Below, one piece after another: positions 51,764-61,967 of a stretch of DNA of 64,000 bases. Position 1 is the stretch's first letter. Every line of letters starts with the position of its first letter. Below the pieces are notes generated by a model, which did not search any database, was not told the DNA's origin, and saw only the letters and a program-made list of their open reading frames with translations. Both the position numbers and the translations under genes were made by a program. This DNA comes from Vreelandella subterranea (GTDB taxonomy: Bacteria; Pseudomonadota; Gammaproteobacteria; Pseudomonadales; Halomonadaceae), in NCBI RefSeq assembly GCF_900111305.1, contig NZ_FOGS01000002.1, forward strand, positions 248,001-312,000. The letters are read 5' to 3'.

Positions 51764-54043
51764 TCAGTCACGCGGGGGAAGCAAATGCGAAAGCTGCCAG
51801 TCATCCATTCGTTTATCCAGGTGCATATGTACCTGGGCAGGTGTATCCAGCAGCATGACTTCCGACAGCAACTGCTGGGCATCCTTCAGAGAGACACGGC
51901 GGATCGCCGCGCGCACCTTGGGCAGGCTGGGGGCGTTCATGGACAGACTGGTGAATCCCATCGCCATCAGCAACAGCGCCCCCGCCGGATCACCAGCCAG
52001 CTCACCGCATAACGAAATGGGCTTTTTGAGTCGCAGTGCATCCTGCGACAACTCCTGCAGCGCCCCCAGCAATGCCGGATGCAGTGCATCATAGAGACTG
52101 GAAACGCGCGGGTTGTTACGGTCTACCGCGAGAAGGTATTGGGTCAGGTCATTACTGCCCACCGAGAAGAAATCCACCCGCTTGGCCAATGCATCCATTT
52201 GATAGATAGTGGCCGGCACCTCGATCATGACCCCTACCTTGGGGCGCTCTACGTCGATGCCCTCCTCGCCCAGCTCCAGGATGGCACGGTCCAGCAATCG
52301 CAAAGCCTCATCCACTTCTTCGACGTTGGTAATCATCGGGAAAAGCACGTAGAGGTTATCGAGCTCTTTGGACGCTTTAAGCATCGCCCGCAGCTGAACC
52401 ATCAAGACTTCCGGGTGGTCCAGGGTCACGCGCATACCGCGCCAGCCCAGGAAGGGGTTGGCTTCCTCGATCGGGAAATACGGCAGGTCTTTGTCGCCGC
52501 CGATATCCAGCGTACGCATGACCACCGGTAACGGCGAGAAGCTTTCCAACTGATCACGGTAGAGTCGCGTCTGTTCTTTCTCGCCGGGAAAGCGCTCGGT
52601 AATCATGAACGGCACTTCGGTACGGTAGAGCCCTACGCCGCTGATGCGACTTTTAAGCAAGGCGGCGGCATCGACCGCAAGCCCCGTATTCACCATCAGC
52701 GGCATGTCATGGCCGTCGGGTGTTTCGCTGGGCAGGTCCTGTTCGTGCGACAACAGCTCGCTTAAGGCTTCTTCTTCGGCAATCAGGCTTTCATAGCGGG
52801 CTTTCAGCTCAGGAGCGGGCCTGACGAATAACCGCCCCCTGTGGCCGTCAAGCACGACTGGCGCTCCCGACAAGCGTGGCAGCGGTAGATCCACCATACC
52901 AAGCACCGTGGGAATGCCCATGGCGCGGGCGACGATCGCCACGTGAGAGGTGCTGGAACCGCGCACCGAAACCAGCCCTTTCAATTTATCGCGGGGCACC
53001 TCACCCAGCATCGCCACGCTGATTTCATCCCCGACCAGAATGGCATTGTCGGGATAAGTCTCGGGAGTCGAGGGGGAATCTTCCTGCAGGTGGGCCAGTA
53101 CGCGACGCCCCAGGTCGCGAATATCCGCCGCCCGCTCGCGCAGGTAATTATCATCCACGCGCTCGAGATATTGCACATGGCGACGCACCACATCGGCCAG
53201 GGCACCAGGTGCCCACTGCCCTTCACGAATACGTTTCTCGACTTCCTCCGATAGCGCCGCCTCACCCAGCATTTGTTGATAAACGTCGAACAGCGCCAAC
53301 TCCTGAGTCGAAATACGGTTGACCAGTCGCTCGGCCGCCGCCCGGATTTCAGCGCGCGTTTTGCCAATGGCTTCCTTCAGCCGCGCGACTTCGAAATCCT
53401 CATCACTGGGGACCAGGTCAGGCACGCTGTTGAGATCCGACGGCGGCGTGATCACCACGGCCTCTCCCATCGCCATCCCCGGCGACGCGGCCACGCCCTT
53501 GAACATGGTCTGCCCACTGGGCAAGGCACGGCGGTTCAGATTGCCCGTGGCCAACGCGTGTGCCAGCACACCCGCGAGCTGTGCCGCCATGGTCACCAGG
53601 AAGGCTTCGTCCTCATCATCGTACTGGCGCTGCTCGGCCTGTTGCACGACCAGCACGCCCAGCATGAGACGCTGGTGGATAATGGGCACACCGAGGAAGC
53701 TCGAATAACGCTCCTCGCCGGTCGCCTCAAAATAGCGAAAGTGGGGATGGGATTGGGCATCTTCCAAATTAAGCGGCTCACTGCGCTTGGCGACGAGCCC
53801 CACCAGACCTTCGCCTAAAGGAAGTACCACCTGCCCGACGGCCTGGGTGCGTAAGCCGATGGTTTCCATGAGCACCAGTGATTCAAGCTCTTTATCGTAA
53901 AGATAAAAAGAGCACACATCGGTTTGCATCGCTTTGCGAATGCGTCGCACCATGGTGGCCAATGCAGCATCCAGGTTGCGCGCGCCATTCACTTCCTGAA
54001 TAACGCGGCGCAGAACCTCAAGCATGGACGTTTTACTTTTCAC
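51764..54043 (-). CDS. ptsP: Nitrogen-PTS enzyme I (phosphoenolpyruvate-protein phosphotransferase)
   Basis: This 759-residue protein has an N-terminal GAF domain (about 17-165) and the EI N-terminal/phospho-His domain with active-site His367 in GSSTSHVAIVARAMG. The PEP-binding TIM barrel (about 440-740) contains TLDIGGDKDLPYF, MIEVPATIYQMD and SVGSNDLTQYLLAVDRNN. It phosphorylates NPr (PtsO) from PEP; the GAF domain senses glutamine/2-oxoglutarate balance. It is 63 bp downstream of rppH on the same strand, the order found in E. coli and Pseudomonas. Confidence 0.95.
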   Translation of the reverse strand: MKSKTSMLEVLRRVIQEVNGARNLDAALATMVRRIRKAMQTDVCSFYLYDKELESLVLMETIGLRTQAVGQVVLPLGEGLVGLVAKRSEPLNLEDAQSHPHFRYFEATGEERYSSFLGVPIIHQRLMLGVLVVQQAEQRQYDDEDEAFLVTMAAQLAGVLAHALATGNLNRRALPSGQTMFKGVAASPGMAMGEAVVITPPSDLNSVPDLVPSDEDFEVARLKEAIGKTRAEIRAAAERLVNRISTQELALFDVYQQMLGEAALSEEVEKRIREGQWAPGALADVVRRHVQYLERVDDNYLRERAADIRDLGRRVLAHLQEDSPSTPETYPDNAILVGDEISVAMLGEVPRDKLKGLVSVRGSSTSHVAIVARAMGIPTVLGMVDLPLPRLSGAPVVLDGHRGRLFVRPAPELKARYESLIAEEEALSELLSHEQDLPSETPDGHDMPLMVNTGLAVDAAALLKSRISGVGLYRTEVPFMITERFPGEKEQTRLYRDQLESFSPLPVVMRTLDIGGDKDLPYFPIEEANPFLGWRGMRVTLDHPEVLMVQLRAMLKASKELDNLYVLFPMITNVEEVDEALRLLDRAILELGEEGIDVERPKVGVMIEVPATIYQMDALAKRVDFFSVGSNDLTQYLLAVDRNNPRVSSLYDALHPALLGALQELSQDALRLKKPISLCGELAGDPAGALLLMAMGFTSLSMNAPSLPKVRAAIRRVSLKDAQQLLSEVMLLDTPAQVHMHLDKRMDDWQLSHLLPPRD

Positions 54044-54106
54044 TGTTATTTGCCTCGCTGAGGAATTTCTTGGCCATCAACCGCTGCCCGGTTGCAGGGC
54101 GACGGT

Positions 54107-54598
54107 TCACCCGTCTATTAATGCCAAGCGTTGAACGCGGGGCGATAGCTCGCGGAGTGCACGTCGATACACTTCACGCTTGAACGGCACGACCTGACCA
54201 AGAGGGTACCAGTAACTTACCCATCTCCACCCGTCAAATTCAGGCTTGGGCGTCGCCGTCATGCAGATACGGCTGTCCTCGCAGCGGATCTGGAGTAAAA
54301 ACCACTTCTGCTTCTGGCCAATACAAACTGGCCGCGAATGTGTGCGAATCATGCGTCGTGGCAGACGATAGCGCAGCCAGCCCCGGGTGCAGGCGACAAT
54401 ATCAACGTCATTGGCGGTCAGGCCAATTTCTTCGTGAAGTTCACGAAAAAGAGCTTCTTGCGGCGTCTCGCTTGATTTGATGCCTCCCTGGGGAAACTGC
54501 CACGCATTCTGTCCTACACGACGCGCCCATAGCAGCTGCCCCTGGCGGTTGGCGATAATAATGCCAACATTGGGGCGAAAGCCGTCAGCGTCGATCAC
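54107..54598 (-). CDS. rppH: RNA 5'-pyrophosphohydrolase
   Basis: This 163-residue Nudix enzyme removes pyrophosphate from mRNA 5' ends to start RNase E decay. It has [37 protein letters not shown] leading into the Nudix box, and [10 protein letters not shown] and [14 protein letters not shown] chose GTG 54598 because it gives the family start [12 protein letters not shown] and has AAGG eight bases upstream. The ATG at 54604 adds two residues and is too close to the ribosome site. Confidence 0.93.
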   Translation of the reverse strand: MIDADGFRPNVGIIIANRQGQLLWARRVGQNAWQFPQGGIKSSETPQEALFRELHEEIGLTANDVDIVACTRGWLRYRLPRRMIRTHSRPVCIGQKQKWFLLQIRCEDSRICMTATPKPEFDGWRWVSYWYPLGQVVPFKREVYRRALRELSPRVQRLALIDG

Positions 54599-54785
54599 GG
54601 ACATCACCTTATAAATTTTGAACTGTGTCCATTTTTCCACAAGGACAACAAGCGTATCAATACAATATAGCGTCAAGTTGCCAACGCAGCCTGATGTGTC
54701 GGTGTCAAAGCGACAGCGACTCTGCGATAATCCGGCGCTTTACGTCTGGCTGTAAACGACCATCATCAAGCATAAGGGGAGCGCC

Positions 54786-55445
54786 GTGAGTCTGGCCATT
54801 TTCGATTTGGATAATACCTTGCTATCCATCGATAGCGATCATGCCTGGGGAGAGTTCCTGCTTGAACAGGGGGCGGTAGACCCCGTTGCCTACCGGGAAG
54901 CCAATGACCGTTTTATGGCCGACTACCAAGCGGGCACACTCGACATGGTCGACTTTCTAGCCGTCGCGCTGAAGCCGCTTGCCGACAACACGCCAGAGCA
55001 GCTGGCCGCTTGGCATCAGCAGTTCATGGCCAGCAAAATCGAGCCCCATATCCTGCCGAAAGCTGAAGAGTTGCTGGCCCGCCACCGCACCATGGGCGAT
55101 ACCCTGCTGATCATTACCGCCACCAACCGGTTTATTACCGGGCCGATTGCCAAGCGCCTGGGCGTAGAACATCTGATTGCCGTTGAGCCCGAATGCGTCG
55201 ACGGTCACTACACCGGCCGCGTGCAGGGTGTGCCCAGCTACCGCGAAGGCAAAGTCACCCGCCTGGAGCAATGGCTGGAAGAACAGCAAATGACCATGGA
55301 AGGCGCATGGTTCTACAGCGACTCCCACAATGATCTGCCGCTACTGGAGAAAGTCGAAAACCCGGTGGCTGTCGATCCTGACGACACCCTGCGCCAGGTC
55401 GCCGAAGAGCGCCAATGGCGGATCATGAGTTTGCGGGACTGGTAA
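54786..55445 (+). CDS. HAD subfamily IB phosphatase (SerB-like)
   Basis: This 219-residue enzyme has motif I IFDLDNTLLSIDSD, motif II TATNRF and motif III YSDSHNDLPLLE, with the helical cap of the HAD-IB group. Homologues next to rppH are annotated as phosphoserine phosphatase-like or histidinol-phosphatase-like; the substrate is not certain. It starts at GTG 54786 after AAGGGGAG. It is divergent from rppH. Confidence 0.83.
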   Translation: MSLAIFDLDNTLLSIDSDHAWGEFLLEQGAVDPVAYREANDRFMADYQAGTLDMVDFLAVALKPLADNTPEQLAAWHQQFMASKIEPHILPKAEELLARHRTMGDTLLIITATNRFITGPIAKRLGVEHLIAVEPECVDGHYTGRVQGVPSYREGKVTRLEQWLEEQQMTMEGAWFYSDSHNDLPLLEKVENPVAVDPDDTLRQVAEERQWRIMSLRDW

Positions 55446-55482
55446 CCAAAGCTGGAAGCTTGAAGAGCGGCGCTTCGCGTCT

Positions 55483-55510
55483 GGAAGAAGGAAGAAGGAA
55501 GAAGGAAGAA
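55483..55510 (+). repeat. Heptanucleotide tandem repeat (GGAAGAA)x4
   Basis: Four exact GGAAGAA units are followed by a decayed unit (AGAAG). They lie between the HAD phosphatase stop and the shared terminator. The array is intergenic and would be prone to slipped-strand length change. Confidence 0.85.
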
Positions 55511-55542
55511 AGAAGTCAGGGTAACTAAAGATATCAAACAAG

Positions 55543-55576
55543 AAAACCCCGCAGGCCACACACCCTGCGGGGTTTT
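55543..55576. terminator. Bidirectional terminator between the HAD gene and mdh
   Basis: AAAACCCCGCAGG and CCTGCGGGGTTTT form a perfect 13-bp stem with a short loop. A and T runs on either side serve both convergent genes. Confidence 0.93.
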
Positions 55577-55612
55577 CTTACCTCTTACTTCTAATCCCTT
55601 GCTTTTCTCCGA

Positions 55613-56587
55613 TCAGCCGAGCAGGTGCTCGACGGCAGCACGCTCTTCGCGCAGCTCTTTTTCGGTAGCCTTCATCTTCTCTTGGCTGAATTCGTCAATG
55701 TCGAAGCCCTGAACGATTTCATACTTGCCGCCCTGGCAACGTACCGGGTAGGAGTAGATGATGCCTTCTTCGATGCCGTAGCTGCCGTCAGAGGGAATCG
55801 CCATGCTGACGATGCCTTTGGAGCCCAGCGCCCAATCGTGCATATGGTCGATGGCCGAAGAGGCAGCAGAGGCGGCAGAAGAGGCGCCACGTGCTTTGAT
55901 GATCGCCGCGCCGCGCTGCTGCACGGTGGGGATAAAGTCGTTTTCGTACCAGTCGCGGTCAACCAGATCGAACGCCGCTTTGCCGTCGACTTTGCACTGG
56001 GCCAGATCCGGGTACTGCGTCGCACTGTGGTTGCCCCAGATGATCAGGTCTTCAACATCAGTGACGTGCTTGCCGGTTTTCTGTGCCAGTTGCGTCAGGG
56101 CGCGATTGTGGTCCAGGCGCGTCATTGCGGTGAACTGACCCATGTCCAGATCCGGCGCGTTGCAGGAAGCAATCAGCGCGTTGGTGTTGGCCGGGTTACC
56201 GACGACCAGCACTTTCACATCACGGCTGGCGTGGTCGTTCAGCGCCTTGCCTTGAACGGAGAAGATCGCCGCGTTGGCTTCCAGCAGATCCTTACGCTCC
56301 ATGCCCGGGCCACGCGGACGTGCGCCAACCAGCAGCGCAAAGTCTGCATCTTTGAACGCAACATTGGGATCATCGGTGGCGACAATATCTTGAACGAGCG
56401 GGAAGGCACAGTCGTTGACTTCCATCACCACGCCCGTCAGCGCGTCCATTGCCTGGGGAATTTCCAGCAGCTGGAGAATGACAGGCTGATCCGGCCCCAG
56501 CATGTCGCCAGCGGCGATGCGGAAAATAAGAGAGTAGCTAATCTGACCGGCACCGCCGGTAATCGCAATACGTACTGGATCTTTCAT
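55613..56587 (-). CDS. mdh: Malate dehydrogenase
   Basis: This 324-residue NAD-dependent enzyme of the TCA cycle belongs to the longer, cytosolic-type Mdh group. It has the nucleotide motif [17 protein letters not shown], substrate Arg residues in [21 protein letters not shown] and the catalytic His in [15 protein letters not shown] 56587 is five bases after AGGAG; the preceding ATG at 56590 is too close. The longer frame to 56641 has no support. Confidence 0.95.
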   Translation of the reverse strand: MKDPVRIAITGGAGQISYSLIFRIAAGDMLGPDQPVILQLLEIPQAMDALTGVVMEVNDCAFPLVQDIVATDDPNVAFKDADFALLVGARPRGPGMERKDLLEANAAIFSVQGKALNDHASRDVKVLVVGNPANTNALIASCNAPDLDMGQFTAMTRLDHNRALTQLAQKTGKHVTDVEDLIIWGNHSATQYPDLAQCKVDGKAAFDLVDRDWYENDFIPTVQQRGAAIIKARGASSAASAASSAIDHMHDWALGSKGIVSMAIPSDGSYGIEEGIIYSYPVRCQGGKYEIVQGFDIDEFSQEKMKATEKELREERAAVEHLLG

Positions 56588-56810
56588 CATTGCTCCTTGG
56601 TTGGTTCGCCTGAGGGTGGGTCGACAGAACTCAAGACGCAAAGATGGTATGCCCAGTTGGGCAAAAACTCAATCAGACATGCGACTAGTCCCCATCTGGC
56701 ATGCCGGCCATCCACCCAGCCGCCTGCGACTCGCCGAACCGGTTCAGTTGCGCTATGGTGTCAACGTTTTACTGATGCCTTTCTCGTGTTGCCAAGGACA
56801 TGGACGCCCC

Positions 56811-57932
56811 ATGCGAAGAATCCCGTTCTCTTATGCCCTCGCCAGCCTGCTTGTGCTGGCACTGGTGATATGGCTCGCCTTGGGTAACTTCCAGGGCTTT
56901 CAAAACGCGCCCCCGGATGCCCCTGACCGCCAGGAAGAAGGCCCAAGGGTCGAGGTGGTTGAGCAACACAGCATCGCCTTCATCCCCGAACAGGTTATCC
57001 AAGGCCAACTGACGGCTCAGCGCGAAACCACCCTGCGTGCCAATATAGCGGGCTTTGTGACCGACAAGCCGATGGCCCAGGGAAGCCGCGTTGCGGCTGG
57101 CGATACACTGTTAGTGCTGGATAACGACGCCTTGCCCGAGCAACTGCAGCAGGCCCGTGATGAGCTGGCCGTTGCCGAGGCGGAATATGCCGGCGCCCGC
57201 AACCTGCGTGAGCGGGAGTTGATTTCCCAGCCCGAACTATTACGTTTGCAGAGCGCGCTTAGCGCCAGCGCCGCCTCGGTGGCGCAGCTACAGAAGCAGT
57301 TGGATGACAGCCGCCCCACCGCCCCTTTTGACGGCGTGCTTAACCGCGTAGAGGTGGAACTGGGTGACTTGCTCCAACCCGGCGAAGAGTGGGGCCAACT
57401 GGTTGATGATCGCCGCTTGAAAGGCGCTGCCTGGGTCTCTCAACAGCAGGTGGGCGATTTGAGCGTGGGTCTGCCGGTCACCGCCCGGCTGCTGAACGGC
57501 GACCATCTCGAGGGCGAACTGACTTTTATCAGCCATCGCGCCGAAGAGGCCACACGCAGTTTCTATGTCGAAGCCACGCTGGATAACCCGGCCGGTAAGC
57601 GCCTGGCAGGCGCCAGCGCCGAGTTGACTATCACCCTGCCACCCCGTCAGGTGCATACCCTCTCCCCCGCGCTGTTGAGCTTGAATAGCGAAGGCCAACT
57701 GGCGGTCAAGCACCTGGATGACAACGACCAGGTACAGCAGACCACCGTGGAACTGGTCAGTGCTGACACCCGGCGCGCCTACGTGACCGGCCTGCCCGAC
57801 CCGCTACGCTTGATTACGCTTGGCGCGGGCATGGTCGACGTTGGCGAAACGGTCACCCCGGTAGCAACGGAAGAAGCCACTATTTCACGACCATCCACTG
57901 GCCAGGATAGCGTTCATGCGCCAGTTGATTGA
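56811..57932 (+). CDS. RND efflux periplasmic adaptor (HlyD/MFP family)
   Basis: This 373-residue adaptor has an N-terminal membrane anchor (about 9-27). The MFP order follows: beta-barrel start (VVEQHSIAF), lipoyl halves (LRANIAGFVTDKPMAQGSRVAAGDTLLVLD; APFDGVLNRVEVELGDLLQPGEEW) around a short helical hairpin (about 110-150), then membrane-proximal domains. It links the RND pump to an outer-membrane channel. ATG 56811 places the anchor at the N-terminus. It overlaps the pump gene by 17 bp. Confidence 0.88.
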   Translation: MRRIPFSYALASLLVLALVIWLALGNFQGFQNAPPDAPDRQEEGPRVEVVEQHSIAFIPEQVIQGQLTAQRETTLRANIAGFVTDKPMAQGSRVAAGDTLLVLDNDALPEQLQQARDELAVAEAEYAGARNLRERELISQPELLRLQSALSASAASVAQLQKQLDDSRPTAPFDGVLNRVEVELGDLLQPGEEWGQLVDDRRLKGAAWVSQQQVGDLSVGLPVTARLLNGDHLEGELTFISHRAEEATRSFYVEATLDNPAGKRLAGASAELTITLPPRQVHTLSPALLSLNSEGQLAVKHLDDNDQVQQTTVELVSADTRRAYVTGLPDPLRLITLGAGMVDVGETVTPVATEEATISRPSTGQDSVHAPVD

Positions 57933-60900
57933 TGCCGCGCTGGCCCACAGCCGTACAACGCTTCTGCTGTTAGTGAGCTTGCTACTGGCAGGTATTACGG
58001 CCTGGCAGGTGATCCCCAAGGAAGCCAACCCCGACGTCACCATTCCGATGATTTACGTCTCGCTGTCGCTGGAGGGCGTAAGCCCCGAGGACGGCGAGCG
58101 GCTGCTGATTCGCCCCATGGAGCAGGAACTGCGCGGCATCGAGGGACTGCGCAAGTTCACCGCCCAATCCAGTGAAGGCCATGGCTCGATTACGCTGGAG
58201 TTCGACCCCGGCTTTGACCCCGACACCGCGCTGACCGACGTCCGTGACCGGGTGGATATTGCCCGTAGCGAGCTGCCCGACGAGGCCGATGAGCCTCGGG
58301 TAATGGAAGTCAATGTATCGGAGTTCCCGGTATTGACCATCGGCCTCTCAGGCCAGTTGGACACCCGCGAACGCATGACCGTCGCCCGACGTTTGCAGGA
58401 AGAGATCGAGGGCATTGCCGATGTGCTGGAAGTCGATATTGCCGGTGAGCGGGAAGACCTGCTGGAGATTGTGGTCGATCCACTGGTGCTGGAGAGCTAC
58501 GGGGTCGATTTTGATACGCTGTTCAATCAGGTATCGCGTAATAACCGCCTGGTAGCAGCAGGCAGCCTGGATACCGGCGCGGGGCGCCTGGCATTGAAAG
58601 TCCCGGGTATTATTCAGTCCCTTGACGATGTCATGAATATGCCGGTCAAGGTCGATGAGGACCGTGTGGTCACCTTTGGCGATGTGGCGTGGATCAACCC
58701 GACCTACAAAGACCCGGAAGGCTTTGCCCGCATTGACGGCCAACCTGCCGTGGTGCTGGAAATTTCCAAGCGCGCCGGGGCCAATATTATCGCCACCATT
58801 GGCGCGGTGCGTGACAGATTAGCCGAAGCCGATGACCTGCTCCCCGACCAGCTGCGCTTCACCACCATTCTGGATGAGTCGACCACCGTCGAAAACATGC
58901 TCTCCGAGCTTTTGAACAACGTGCTCACCGCCGTGGTGCTGGTATTGATTGTGGTGGTGGCAGCGATGGGGTGGCGTATGGCCTTGCTGGTCGGTCTTAC
59001 CATACCCGGCGCTTTTTTGACCGGTATCCTGCTGGTGTGGGCATTCGGCTTTACGCTCAATATCGTGGTGCTGTTCGCGCTGATTCTGGTGGCGGGCATG
59101 CTGGTGGACGGCGCCATCGTCGTCAGCGAGCTGGCCGATCGCCACCTGCGCGATGGCCAAGCGCCCCACCAGGCATGGCTTAACGCCGCTTCGCGGATGA
59201 GCTGGCCGGTTATCGCCTCCACGGCCACCACCCTCGCGGTGTTTATTCCCCTGCTGTTTTGGCCCGGGGTGGTCGGCCAGTTTATGAAGTACCTGCCTGC
59301 CACGGTGATCTTGTGCCTTTTGGCGTCGCTGGCCATGGCGCTGGTGTTCTTGCCGACACTGGGTCGTTTGTTTACTCGTACCGCGGCAGCTTCTAGCAGG
59401 GCTCTCCCTGAAGAGGCGACGACATCCTTTGGTCGCGGCTATCGCCACCTGCTGGCCAGGCTGCTCAAGCATCCCGCCTGGGTGCTGTTGATCGCCCTGT
59501 TGTTGATGGCGCTGCTGTATACCGGCTACGCCCGCTTCAACCACGGCGTCGACTTCTTCCCCAATGTGGAGCCCGACAGTGCCCAGGTGCTGGTACGCGC
59601 CCGGGGCGATTTTTCGGCGCAGGAAACCGACGCCATCGTGCAGCGGGTAGAAGCCAGACTATCCGGCATGAGCGAAGTAAGGGCGCTTTACGCGCGCTCC
59701 TTTGCCGTGCCCAACGAGCAGATGGGTAACGACGTCATCGGCATGCTGCAGTTCCAGTTTATCGACTGGCATGAGCGCCGCCCTGCACAGACCATTTTGG
59801 ACGATATGGCCGAGCGCGCAGGGGATATTCCCGGCATCACGCTGGAGTTTAGGGAGCAGGAGATGGGCCCCGGTGGCGGTAAACCGATTGTACTGGAGGT
59901 CAGCGCCAGCGATCCTGACGTCGCCGATGCCGGGGTTAACCAACTGACCCAGTTGATGCGCGAACTGGGCGGCTTTACCGATATTCAGGATAACCGCAGC
60001 CTGCCCGGTGTGGAGTGGCGGGTGAACGTGGATCGGGAAGCTGCGGCGCGCATGGGCACCGATGTGACGACCATTGGTAGCGCGGTTCAGCTGCTCACCA
60101 CCGGCCTTCAGGTCGCAAGTTACCGCCCGCCCGAGGTGAACGATGAAGTGGATATCCGCGTGCGGCTGCCGCAGAACTGGCGCTCGCTGGATCAGCTCGA
60201 GCGCTTGACCATCAATACCCAGCGGGGCCAGGTACCTATCTCGCACTTCGTGACCCTGGAACCGGCCCCTAAAGTCGGCACGCTGAACCGCATCGATGGG
60301 CGCCGGGCCATCACCATCGATGCCGACCTAGCCTCCGGTTATCTCGCCGATGAACGTCTGGGCGCTCTGCTAGAAGCAGGCAGTGACAGCCTACCCGACG
60401 GGTTGATGGTGAATGTCGCCGGTGAGCAGGAGGATCAGCAGGAATCCATGCAGTTTCTGACCAGTGCCTTCCTGATTGCTATTGGTTTGATGGCGCTGAT
60501 TCTGGTCACCCAGTTCAATAGTTTCTATCAGGCAGGCCTGGTGCTGTCGGCGATTGTCTTCTCCACCGCAGGGGTGTTGATGGGTTTGCTGATTACCGGG
60601 CAGGCGTTCGGCATTGTCATGGTAGGGATGGGGGTGATTGCCCTGGCAGGTATCGTGGTCAATAACAATATCGTCTTGATCGATACCTACAACGAGCTGC
60701 GTGGCCAGGGCATGACGCCGGTCGAAGCCGCCCTGGAAGCGGGCTGCTTGCGCTTGCGCCCGGTGCTGTTAACGGCGATCACCACGGTGCTGGGGCTGAT
60801 GCCCATGGTACTGGGGATCAATGTGGACCTATTTACCCCGGCACTGGGCTTTAATGCCCCTTCCGCCCAGTGGTGGACGCAAATGTCCAGCGCCATTGCC

Positions 60901-60978
60901 GGCGGACTTACCTTCGCCACGGCGCTAACGCTGCTGCTGACGCCCTGCATGCTGGTGATTGGCGGCAGATGGCGCTGA
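57916..60978 (+). CDS. RND efflux pump, inner-membrane subunit
   Basis: This 1020-residue protein has 12 membrane helices and two large periplasmic loops, as in the AcrB/HAE family. It begins with MRQLIDAALAHSRTTLLLLVSLLLAGI and PKEANPDVTIP. In helix 4 the proton-relay pair of AcrB (Asp407-Asp408) appears as D398-G399 (LVDGAIVVSE). The position of Lys940 appears as N916 (VVNNNIVLID), a variant common in less-studied RND pumps. The substrate is unknown. No outer-membrane factor is in the operon. Confidence 0.9.
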   Translation: MRQLIDAALAHSRTTLLLLVSLLLAGITAWQVIPKEANPDVTIPMIYVSLSLEGVSPEDGERLLIRPMEQELRGIEGLRKFTAQSSEGHGSITLEFDPGFDPDTALTDVRDRVDIARSELPDEADEPRVMEVNVSEFPVLTIGLSGQLDTRERMTVARRLQEEIEGIADVLEVDIAGEREDLLEIVVDPLVLESYGVDFDTLFNQVSRNNRLVAAGSLDTGAGRLALKVPGIIQSLDDVMNMPVKVDEDRVVTFGDVAWINPTYKDPEGFARIDGQPAVVLEISKRAGANIIATIGAVRDRLAEADDLLPDQLRFTTILDESTTVENMLSELLNNVLTAVVLVLIVVVAAMGWRMALLVGLTIPGAFLTGILLVWAFGFTLNIVVLFALILVAGMLVDGAIVVSELADRHLRDGQAPHQAWLNAASRMSWPVIASTATTLAVFIPLLFWPGVVGQFMKYLPATVILCLLASLAMALVFLPTLGRLFTRTAAASSRALPEEATTSFGRGYRHLLARLLKHPAWVLLIALLLMALLYTGYARFNHGVDFFPNVEPDSAQVLVRARGDFSAQETDAIVQRVEARLSGMSEVRALYARSFAVPNEQMGNDVIGMLQFQFIDWHERRPAQTILDDMAERAGDIPGITLEFREQEMGPGGGKPIVLEVSASDPDVADAGVNQLTQLMRELGGFTDIQDNRSLPGVEWRVNVDREAAARMGTDVTTIGSAVQLLTTGLQVASYRPPEVNDEVDIRVRLPQNWRSLDQLERLTINTQRGQVPISHFVTLEPAPKVGTLNRIDGRRAITIDADLASGYLADERLGALLEAGSDSLPDGLMVNVAGEQEDQQESMQFLTSAFLIAIGLMALILVTQFNSFYQAGLVLSAIVFSTAGVLMGLLITGQAFGIVMVGMGVIALAGIVVNNNIVLIDTYNELRGQGMTPVEAALEAGCLRLRPVLLTAITTVLGLMPMVLGINVDLFTPALGFNAPSAQWWTQMSSAIAGGLTFATALTLLLTPCMLVIGGRWR

Positions 60979-61013
60979 CGCCCAGCCATCAAGCTCGGCG
61001 CCTTGATGGTTCC

Positions 61014-61329
61014 TGATCGCGCAATGAATTGCGCTCCTACAAACCTAACACGGGCACATAGCCCCGTAGGAGCCCGACTTGTCGGGCGATCAGGCTCTAA
61101 AAGCGTTCATCTTCGGCGGCACGATCGCTGCTGATCGCGCAATGAATTGCGCTCCTACAAACCCAACACGGGCACATAGCCCCGCAGGAGCCCGACTTGT
61201 CGGGCGATCAGGCTCTAAAAGCGTTCATCTTCGGCGGCACGATCGCTGCTGATCGCGCAATGAATTGCGCTCCTACAAACCCAATACGGGCACATAGCCC
61301 CGTGGGAGCCCGACTTGTCGGGCGATCAG
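61014..61329. repeat. Three tandem copies of a 118-bp REP/BIME element
   Basis: Copies start at 61014, 61132 and 61250 with an exact 118-bp period and few substitutions; the third copy loses similarity after about 61329. Each has GATCGCGCAATGAATTGCGC, GCTCCTACAA, a 35-bp variable middle, GTAGGAGC and CCCGACTTGTCGGGCGATCA, so it folds into two small hairpins within a long stem. The array fills the 394-bp gap between the RND pump and rsd. It is the same family as the copies at 6053-6212. Confidence 0.92.
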
Positions 61330-61372
61330 ACTATCTACAAGCGTTAAACTGCGGTGGCACGAAACACTTACT

Positions 61373-61861
61373 TCAGGCGGGGGCGTTGGACGTTGCGGGG
61401 CTGTGCACGGCGTGTAGCCGGGCAATAAGCTGGTCTTCGAGGGCAAAGCGTTCGGTCAAGCCTCGGGCCAGTCGGTCAATCCAGGCTGGCAGACGGGCGA
61501 TGTTCTGTTCGCAACTGGCGGTGGAAGCAAAGTCGGTGTCAAACGACAGCACCATTTCTGTCGACATTTCCAACCGCTCGAGCAATTTTTCCGCGATGTT
61601 CAGCGCGCCCTCATCATTAAAAGCCCGCGCTTCCTCGGCCAACTGTGGGTAAATCTCGAAATGCCCTGCGCTGATATAATCCATCAGCGATTCACTGAAA
61701 TGATCAATGCGCGCCTTGCTGACGCTTTCGAGTTCTGTGTCGCAAGCCTCTTTCAGCTCGATAAAACTAATCAGTAGATTGCGGCGCTGCTGCAGCCAAC
61801 GATCAATCAGGCTGTGCACACCGCCCCAGCGCTCCTGGGCATCTTTACAATCTTCGAGCAT
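61373..61861 (-). CDS. rsd: Regulator of sigma D (Rsd/AlgQ)
   Basis: This 162-residue helical protein begins MLEDCKDAQERWGGVHSLIDRWLQQRRNLL, the Rsd/AlgQ signature, and continues with LCDTELESVSKARIDHF-like sequence (EACDTELESVSKARIDHFSE). Rsd binds sigma70 region 4 and favours alternative sigma factors; AlgQ in Pseudomonas affects alginate and other traits. AAGGAG sets ATG 61861 and excludes the longer frame. It lies downstream of dsbB, as in Pseudomonas. Confidence 0.9.
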   Translation of the reverse strand: MLEDCKDAQERWGGVHSLIDRWLQQRRNLLISFIELKEACDTELESVSKARIDHFSESLMDYISAGHFEIYPQLAEEARAFNDEGALNIAEKLLERLEMSTEMVLSFDTDFASTASCEQNIARLPAWIDRLARGLTERFALEDQLIARLHAVHSPATSNAPA

Positions 61862-61967
61862 GAGGCTCTCCTTGCTTTTCGCCGCCGTTAACAAGGCTAG
61901 ACTCGCTTTTCCACTCGGCGCTGTCAATCTTCATCGGGATGGTTTCCCTCATACCTGATTAAGCCTA

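Noticed and set aside
55625-56887. A 420-codon plus-strand frame
   Set aside because: It lies antisense to mdh, has no recognisable motif, and its codon pattern follows the complementary gene.
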